Of a stretch of 14,411 nucleotides of DNA, positions 7,284 to 14,411 are shown one piece after another. A program made the translations under genes and the position numbers. The notes beneath the pieces were generated by a model. The model ran no database searches. It had not been told where the DNA came from and worked only from the letters and a program-made list of their open reading frames with translations. Source of the stretch: Bacillota bacterium (GTDB taxonomy: Bacteria > Bacillota > Clostridia > Christensenellales > UMGS416); contig JAEZSC010000155.1 of NCBI GenBank assembly GCA_023422005.1, positions 1 through 14,411 of the forward strand. Direction: 5' to 3'. Within the stretch, counting starts at the first letter, position 1; each line of letters begins with the position of its first letter.

Positions 7284-7730
7284 TCAGGGTTTCGTTTCCT
7301 GCCGGTTCTGCTTCTTGAGCTCTTCCAGTATTTCTTCCAGCAGTACTTCCGAGCGCGGCGGCGTCACGGCCTGTTCCTCGGCCAGCGCCTGTTCCTGCTT
7401 GCGGCGGAATTGCTCCATGAGCTTGATGAACAGGTAGATGCTCAAGGAGATGATCAGGAAATCCACGATGTTCTGCAGAAACATGCCGTAACGCAGCACC
7501 AGTTGATCGCTCAGATCTGTTTCAGTGCCGACACGAATGATCCAATCCATCTCCTTGAGATTGATTGCTCCTAAAAGAAGACCTACCAGCGGCATCACGA
7601 TGTCGTTGACCAGGGATGTCACGATCTTGCCGAAAGCGCCGCCCACGATCACGCCGATGGCCAGATCCAGCACGTTGCCGCGCATGGCGAATTTCTTGAA
7701 GTCCTCCAGACCCTGTCTGAACTTGCCCAT
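7284..7730 (-). CDS. mscL: Large-conductance mechanosensitive channel MscL
   Basis: MscL is a homo-oligomeric membrane channel that opens under membrane tension and releases solutes during hypo-osmotic shock. This protein has 148 residues, close to the usual 130-150. The N-terminal helix MGKFRQGLEDFKKFAMRGNV leads into TM1 (about 20-50, Gly-rich LDLAIGVIVGGAFGKIV). A periplasmic-type loop (about 54-78) and TM2 (about 81-105) follow. The C-terminal charged helix SEVLLEEILEELKKQ is typical of the bundle. I start it at ATG 7730. The upstream - strand sequence GAGAGGAG ends at 7739, 8 nt from this ATG. A GTG at 7739 would add three residues but overlaps that Shine-Dalgarno. The gene diverges from glgB and converges with the M14 gene. 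I see no convincing - strand promoter. Confidence 0.97.
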   Translation of the reverse strand: MGKFRQGLEDFKKFAMRGNVLDLAIGVIVGGAFGKIVTSLVNDIVMPLVGLLLGAINLKEMDWIIRVGTETDLSDQLVLRYGMFLQNIVDFLIISLSIYLFIKLMEQFRRKQEQALAEEQAVTPPRSEVLLEEILEELKKQNRQETKP

Positions 7731-7861
7731 GAAAAACACTCCTCTCCGGATAAGGTTTTACTTCCTCTATGGTAACGCAAAACCGGACGTCGGGAAAGAA
7801 CAAGATATGTGGTTTTTTAGAGGAATTTTTCACCGGTTTATCGACATATGGTGTTGGCTTG

Positions 7862-7890
7862 TTTTCGGTACTACAAATTGGTGGTATAAT
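7862..7890 (+). promoter_or_regulatory. Extended -10 promoter of the glycogen operon
   Basis: A perfect TATAAT lies at 7885-7890 with TG at 7882-7883 one base upstream, forming an extended -10 (TGGTATAAT). The hexamer at -35 spacing (TTTTCG, 7862-7867) is poor, as is tolerated with an extended -10. Transcription would start near 7897, about 34 nt before the glgB ATG. Confidence 0.75.
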
Positions 7891-7912
7891 AAGGTAGGCG
7901 GGCTATAACACC
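7880..7912. promoter_or_regulatory. Imperfect dyad over the glg promoter -10 and start site (candidate operator)
   Basis: GGTGGTATA (7880-7888) and TATAACACC (7904-7912) are inverted complements at 8 of 9 positions, with a 15-nt spacer centred near 7896. The dyad covers most of the -10 and the expected transcription start. This suits a dimeric repressor, but the cognate regulator is not in the window. Confidence 0.4.
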
Positions 7913-7930
7913 GCCGTGACGGGAGTATCG

Positions 7931-9871
<1,941 letters not shown>

Positions 9872-9872
9872 T

Positions 9873-11083
<1,211 letters not shown>

Positions 11084-11087
<4 letters not shown>

Positions 11088-12211
11088 ACGCGATGGGAAT
11101 CGTCTTTTCCTATGTCGTGGACGACAACCTCAAGGAACTCACCGAGAAGCGCGCCATCGCCTCGGTGCCCTTTGGCGGCCGCTATCGCATTGTGGATTTC
11201 GTGCTGAGCAACCTTGTGAATTCCGGCGTTACCAACGTTGGCATCATCACCCAGAGCAACTATCAGTCGCTGCTGGATCACCTGGGCAGCGGCAAGGAAT
11301 GGGATTTGAGCCGCAAGCGCGATGGCCTGTTCATACTGCCGCCCTTCGCCCGTACATCGCCCACGGCCAACAGCCCCATGGCTTTTCGCGGCTGGCTGGA
11401 GGCTTTAAGCTCCGTCTATACCTACATCCGCCGCTCCAAGGCCCGCCATGTGATACTGTGCAACTGCGAGAACGTGTGCAACATCGACATCGAGCGCGTC
11501 GTGGAATGCCACATGGCCAAGAATGCCGATATCACGTGCGTGTACCGCTCCATGGAGATCACCGCCGCCGATTCCCGCCACAGCGTCGTGTATTCCGTGG
11601 GCGACGACGGGCGCATACTGGACATGCTGTATCGCCCCATCTTCAACGGCTGCGCCGATGTGGACATGGGCATCTTCGTCATGGACAAGTCCTTCCTGGA
11701 GACGCTGATTTCCGAGGCAGCCGCCCGCAACAACTACAGCCTGTTCAAGGACGTGATCCAGCGCCGCGTGGGCGATTACCGCATCTGGGGTTATCGCCAT
11801 GAGGGCTATACGGCCAAGGTGGATACCGTGAAGGCCTACTTCCGCTCCAGCATGGACTTGTTGGACCCGGCGGTACGCGAGGACCTGTTCACCGGCGAGC
11901 GGCCCATATACACCAAGGTGCGCGACGAGGTGCCGGCCTTCTATGCCGACACGGCCTCGGTGCGCAACAGCCTGCTGGCCGACGGCTGCCACATTGAGGG
12001 CGAGGTGGAAAACTGTGTGCTGTTCCGCGGCGTGCGCGTGGAGAAGGGGGCCAAGGTCACCAACTCCATCATCATGCAGGCCAGCGTCGTGCAGGCCGAT
12101 GTGCGCCTGAACTACGCCATTGTGGACAAGGACGCCGTGATCCGCGAGGGCCGCATGCTGATGGGGTATGAGTCCCATCCGGTCATGATTGAGAAAGGTG
12201 TTGTCGTTTAA
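11084..12211 (+). CDS. glgD: GlgD, glucose-1-phosphate adenylyltransferase-like regulatory subunit
   Basis: This 375-residue paralogue of GlgC is found next to glgC in Bacillota and modulates its activity in a hetero-oligomer, by family knowledge. It keeps the fold marks: VPFGGRYRIVDFVLSN near residue 28, and a C-terminal beta-helix at about 280-370. It lacks the nucleotide-binding loop AGGxGxRL at the N-terminus, which reads MGIVFSYVVDDN. The catalytic SGDHIYKMD of GlgC is replaced by CNCENVCNID, so it should be catalytically weak or inactive alone. It starts at ATG 11084 with AAGGAGG at 11071-11077, 6 nt upstream inside glgC. The 4-nt overlap supports equal synthesis of both subunits. After it comes an unusually long gap before glgA. 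Confidence 0.95.
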
Positions 12212-12474
12212 TTCGGCGGGGGAGTTCCCCCGCCGAGGCCACCCCCCCTTCATTCTAGCCCGCTGCCGTTTGCCAGCCGCCGATGACGGTCGCCGGCTGG
12301 CCGCTTTAGTGGGAACGATTGAATGGGGTATATAGAAAATGAGAGAACACTGCGGTGGGATATCGTCCCTGAAAAGCTGAGTAGAGCCGCCGGCGGATGA
12401 ACCGCCATGGCGGCAACCGATTTTTAGCATCTCCCCATGCAGGATTTCTGGAAGTTGAAAGGGAAGGGTAAGCA
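12212..12474 (+). other. 263-nt hairpin-rich glgD-glgA intergenic region (unassigned leader or processing region)
   Basis: This gap is far larger than any other within the operon (1 nt, a 4-nt overlap, and 49 nt). It holds three possible hairpins. The first has arms 12213-12222 and 12227-12236 (10 bp, loop AGTT). The second has arms GCCAGCCG 12272-12279 and CGGCTGGC 12294-12301, with a possible inner CCG/CGG pair. The third joins GCCGCC 12386-12391 with GGCGGC 12409-12414 around an inner GGCGG 12392-12396 with CCGCC 12402-12406. T5 at 12421-12425 lies 6 nt beyond the third stem. A TATATA at 12329-12334 has no good -35. I do not recognise a riboswitch family. It may stabilise or process mRNA, attenuate, or carry a secondary promoter for glgA-glgP. 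Confidence 0.5.
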
Positions 12475-13917
12475 ATGTCAGCGATGAAAGTACTGTTTGT
12501 GGCCAGCGAGGCAGCGCCATTTTATAAGAGCGGCGGCCTGGGGGATGTGGCAGGCAGCTTGCCGGCCAAGCTTGCGGCCGGCGGCGCCCGGGTGAGCGCG
12601 GTGATGCCGCTGTACAGCGCCATCGGCGAGGCCTGGCGCTCCCGCATGCGCTTTGTGACTCAGTTTGACGTGCCACTGGCGTGGCGCAGGCAGTATTGCG
12701 GCGTGTTTGAGATGCAGATGGATGGCGTTACGTGGTATTTCCTGGACAATGAATACTACTTCAAACGCCCCGGCGCCTACGGCCAGTTTGACGACGGCGA
12801 GCGCTTCGCCTTCTTCAGCAAGGCCGTGCTGGAGATGGCCTGGCGGCTCAACGAGTTCCCGGACGTTGTACACTGCAACGACTGGCAAACCGCACTGGTA
12901 CCGGTGTACCTGAAAACCCACTACGCTTCCTGGCCGGAATACCGCGCCATCCGAACCGTGTATACGATCCACAACATACAGTATCAGGGGCAGTACGACA
13001 TGGCCACGCTGAGCGATGTGTTCGCGTTGGAGCCCTCGCGGGCCGGGCTCGTGGAATACCACGACATGCTCAACCTGACCAAAGGCGCCATCGTGTGCTG
13101 TGACCGGCTGACCACGGTGAGCCCGACCTATGCCGCGGAGATTCTGACCGACGAGGTCAGCCACGGCCTGGGAGCCATACTGCGTGAGAACCGCTACAAG
13201 CTGCAGGGCATCCTCAACGGCATCGACACAACCAGCTATGATCCGGTGCAGGATAAGGCTATCTTCGCGCCCTACAGCGCCCAGGACCCGGCGGCCAAGG
13301 CCGTGAACAAGCGCAACCTGCAGCAGATGCTGGAGCTGCCGGTGAACGACAAAGTGCCGGTGATCGGCCTGGTCAGCCGCCTGGTGGACCACAAGGGGTT
13401 GGATCTCATTTCCGCCGTCATCGATCAACTGCTGGATGAGAGCCTGCAGCTGGTCGTGCTGGGCACCGGGGACTGGCGCTATGTGCAGCAGTTCCTGGAC
13501 CTGCAGAGCAGCTATCCCAACAAGGTCAGCGCCAACATCGCCTTTTCCGACGATCTGGCCCGCAAGATCTACGCCGGCAGCGACCTTTTCCTGATGCCCT
13601 CACTGAGCGAGCCCTGCGGCCTTTCCCAGCTGATCGCGCTGCGCTATGGCGCAATCCCCGTCGTGCGGGAGACCGGCGGCTTGGCCGACACGATCCGCAG
13701 CGTGGGCGACGACGGCGAGGGCGGCAACGGCTTCTCCTTCGCCCCCTACAGCGGGCAGGACATGCTTTATACGATCCGCCGGGCGTTGGCCTTCTACCGC
13801 GACACGGCCAAATGGGAGAAGCTGACCCGCACCGCCATGGCATGCGATTTCAGTTGGAACGAGTCGGCCAAGGAATATCTGGAAATCTATCATGAGCTGT
13901 CAGATGGCGAGAAATAA
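12475..13917 (+). CDS. glgA: Glycogen synthase (ADP-glucose-dependent, GT5)
   Basis: GlgA transfers glucose from ADP-glucose to the non-reducing end of an alpha-1,4 glucan. The protein has 480 residues, normal for bacterial GlgA. The N-terminal Rossmann domain (about 1-245) begins VLFVASEAAPFYKSGGLGDV, where K18-SGGLGD is the ADP-glucose-binding KxGGL motif. HCNDWQTA at 133-140 and TIHNIQYQG at 164-172 follow. The C-terminal Rossmann domain holds LVSRLVDHKGLD at 299-310 (R302 and K307 line the phosphate site) and SEPCGLSQL at 378-386 with catalytic-site E379. RETGGLADTI closes the site. ATG 12475 is chosen with AAGGG at 12464-12468, 6 nt upstream. A second in-frame ATG at 12484 is less well spaced. 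glgP starts about 49 nt later on the same strand. Confidence 0.97.
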   Translation: MSAMKVLFVASEAAPFYKSGGLGDVAGSLPAKLAAGGARVSAVMPLYSAIGEAWRSRMRFVTQFDVPLAWRRQYCGVFEMQMDGVTWYFLDNEYYFKRPGAYGQFDDGERFAFFSKAVLEMAWRLNEFPDVVHCNDWQTALVPVYLKTHYASWPEYRAIRTVYTIHNIQYQGQYDMATLSDVFALEPSRAGLVEYHDMLNLTKGAIVCCDRLTTVSPTYAAEILTDEVSHGLGAILRENRYKLQGILNGIDTTSYDPVQDKAIFAPYSAQDPAAKAVNKRNLQQMLELPVNDKVPVIGLVSRLVDHKGLDLISAVIDQLLDESLQLVVLGTGDWRYVQQFLDLQSSYPNKVSANIAFSDDLARKIYAGSDLFLMPSLSEPCGLSQLIALRYGAIPVVRETGGLADTIRSVGDDGEGGNGFSFAPYSGQDMLYTIRRALAFYRDTAKWEKLTRTAMACDFSWNESAKEYLEIYHELSDGEK

Positions 13918-13966
13918 GCCATTCAGACCTAAATAATTGCACCAAATTAAAGGAGACACACCATTG

Positions 13967-14411
13967 ATGCACACCATCCCCCAGAAGGAAGCCGTCCGAG
14001 AACTTGTGGCATCCAAACTGCTGCGCTATTTCAACGCCAAGTTTGAGGAGGCGACTCCCCAGCAGCTCTACACAGCCATGAGCTCTGTGCTGCGCGACAG
14101 CATGATGCAGCGCCGCGCCGGATACCGCAAGGAAGTTTATCAGCGGGACGCCCGGCAGGTGTACTACATCTCCATGGAATTTTTGCTGGGGCGCATGCTC
14201 AAGAACACGCTTTATAACCTGGGGCTTACCGACGTGTTCGCCGAGGTCGCGGCGCTGTGCGGGCAGAAGCTGGAGGACATCTACGAGCTGGAGCGCGACC
14301 CCGGCCTGGGCAACGGCGGCCTGGGCCGCCTGGCGGCGTGCTATCTGGACGCTTTGAGCAGCCTGAGCCTGCCGGCCATGGGCTTTTCGCTGCGCTATGA
14401 ATACGGCATCT
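13967..14411 (+). CDS. glgP: Glycogen/starch phosphorylase, N-terminal part (3' end outside window)
   Basis: GlgP (GT35) releases glucose-1-phosphate from glycogen ends using phosphate and pyridoxal phosphate. Only 148 full codons are seen. They read as the N-terminal domain of the family: MHTIPQKEAVRELVASKLL, then VYYISMEFLLGRML, then DPGLGNGGLGRLAACYLDAL, the glucan/phosphate-site stretch conserved in all phosphorylases, and GFSLRYEYGI at the edge. The pyridoxal-phosphate Lys lies far downstream, outside the window. The RBS is AGGAG at 13951-13955. ATG 13967 is 11 nt away, while the adjacent in-frame TTG at 13964 is 8 nt away and could be the true start, adding one residue. The 49-nt gap after glgA shows no terminator or clear promoter, so it is in the same operon. 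Confidence 0.95.
   Translation, partial: MHTIPQKEAVRELVASKLLRYFNAKFEEATPQQLYTAMSSVLRDSMMQRRAGYRKEVYQRDARQVYYISMEFLLGRMLKNTLYNLGLTDVFAEVAALCGQKLEDIYELERDPGLGNGGLGRLAACYLDALSSLSLPAMGFSLRYEYGI

Larger units (their letters stand above)
7731..7930. other. Divergent intergenic region between mscL and glgB
   Basis: These 200 nt hold the mscL RBS (- strand, about 7739-7748), a comparatively AT-rich stretch (7741-7880), the glgB extended -10 with its dyad (7880-7912), a small GC hairpin at the expected transcript start (GGCGG 7897-7901 with CCGCC 7911-7915), and the glgB RBS GGGAG (7921-7925). Confidence 0.6.

Noticed and set aside
7739..7916. GTG starts at 7739 (mscL) and 7916 (glgB)
   Set aside because: Each lies within or upstream of the Shine-Dalgarno that serves the ATG a few codons later (7730 and 7931).
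12371..12425. Resemblance of 12371-12425 to a c-di-GMP (GEMM) or fluoride riboswitch
   Set aside because: Only short fragments resemble the consensus (AAAGC, CAACCGA, GGATGA). The required paired elements and spacing do not line up, so no riboswitch is called.
12386..12425. Third hairpin plus T5 as a Rho-independent terminator before glgA
   Set aside because: The T-run begins 6 nt after the stem, too far for a standard intrinsic terminator. glgA also follows without a convincing promoter.

Overview
The window looks like chromosomal DNA of a Gram-positive Bacillota, most likely a fairly GC-rich member of the Clostridia. The glycogen operon has the Bacillota order glgB-glgC-glgD-glgA-glgP, including the separate GlgD subunit. 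Ribosome binding sites are strong and purine-rich, TTG starts occur, and sigma-A type promoters and U-tailed terminators are clear. This placement is an inference from gene order and signals, not a phylogenetic test.

Layout. (1) 1-1705: the 3' part of a thiamine-diphosphate enzyme resembling MenD, followed 20 nt later by a short-chain dehydrogenase/reductase (SDR). They look like the tail of an operon that starts outside the window. This stretch is visibly less GC-rich than the glycogen genes. (2) 1838-7221: three + strand envelope genes. They encode a secreted D,D-carboxypeptidase ending in a near-perfect terminator, a CNNM/CBS/CorC-type membrane protein with its own promoter and a TTG start, and a secreted M14 peptidase with an SH3-like domain and four fibronectin III repeats, ending in a second strong terminator. 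(3) 7284-7730: mscL, a mechanosensitive channel gene on the - strand. It converges with the M14 gene and diverges from the glycogen operon. (4) 7862-14411: the glycogen operon. It has one extended -10 promoter with an overlapping dyad, then glgB, glgC (1 nt gap), glgD (4 nt overlap), a 263-nt hairpin-rich gap, glgA, and the start of glgP, which runs off the window.

How the genes work together. GlgC, probably modulated by GlgD, makes ADP-glucose. GlgA polymerises it, GlgB adds alpha-1,6 branches, and GlgP releases glucose-1-phosphate. The carboxypeptidase trims pentapeptide stems in the wall, and the M14 enzyme probably cuts the gamma-D-Glu-diaminopimelate bond. MscL relieves hypo-osmotic stress. 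The role of the MenD-like/SDR pair is not clear from the visible context.

Most genes are recognisable families. I see no defence system, mobile element, CRISPR array, tRNA or rRNA. The less ordinary items are the structured 263-nt glgD-glgA gap, the dyad over the glg promoter, the start and leader of the M14 gene, and the MenD-like/SDR pair without any visible menaquinone genes. No stretch longer than 300 nt lacks a gene.
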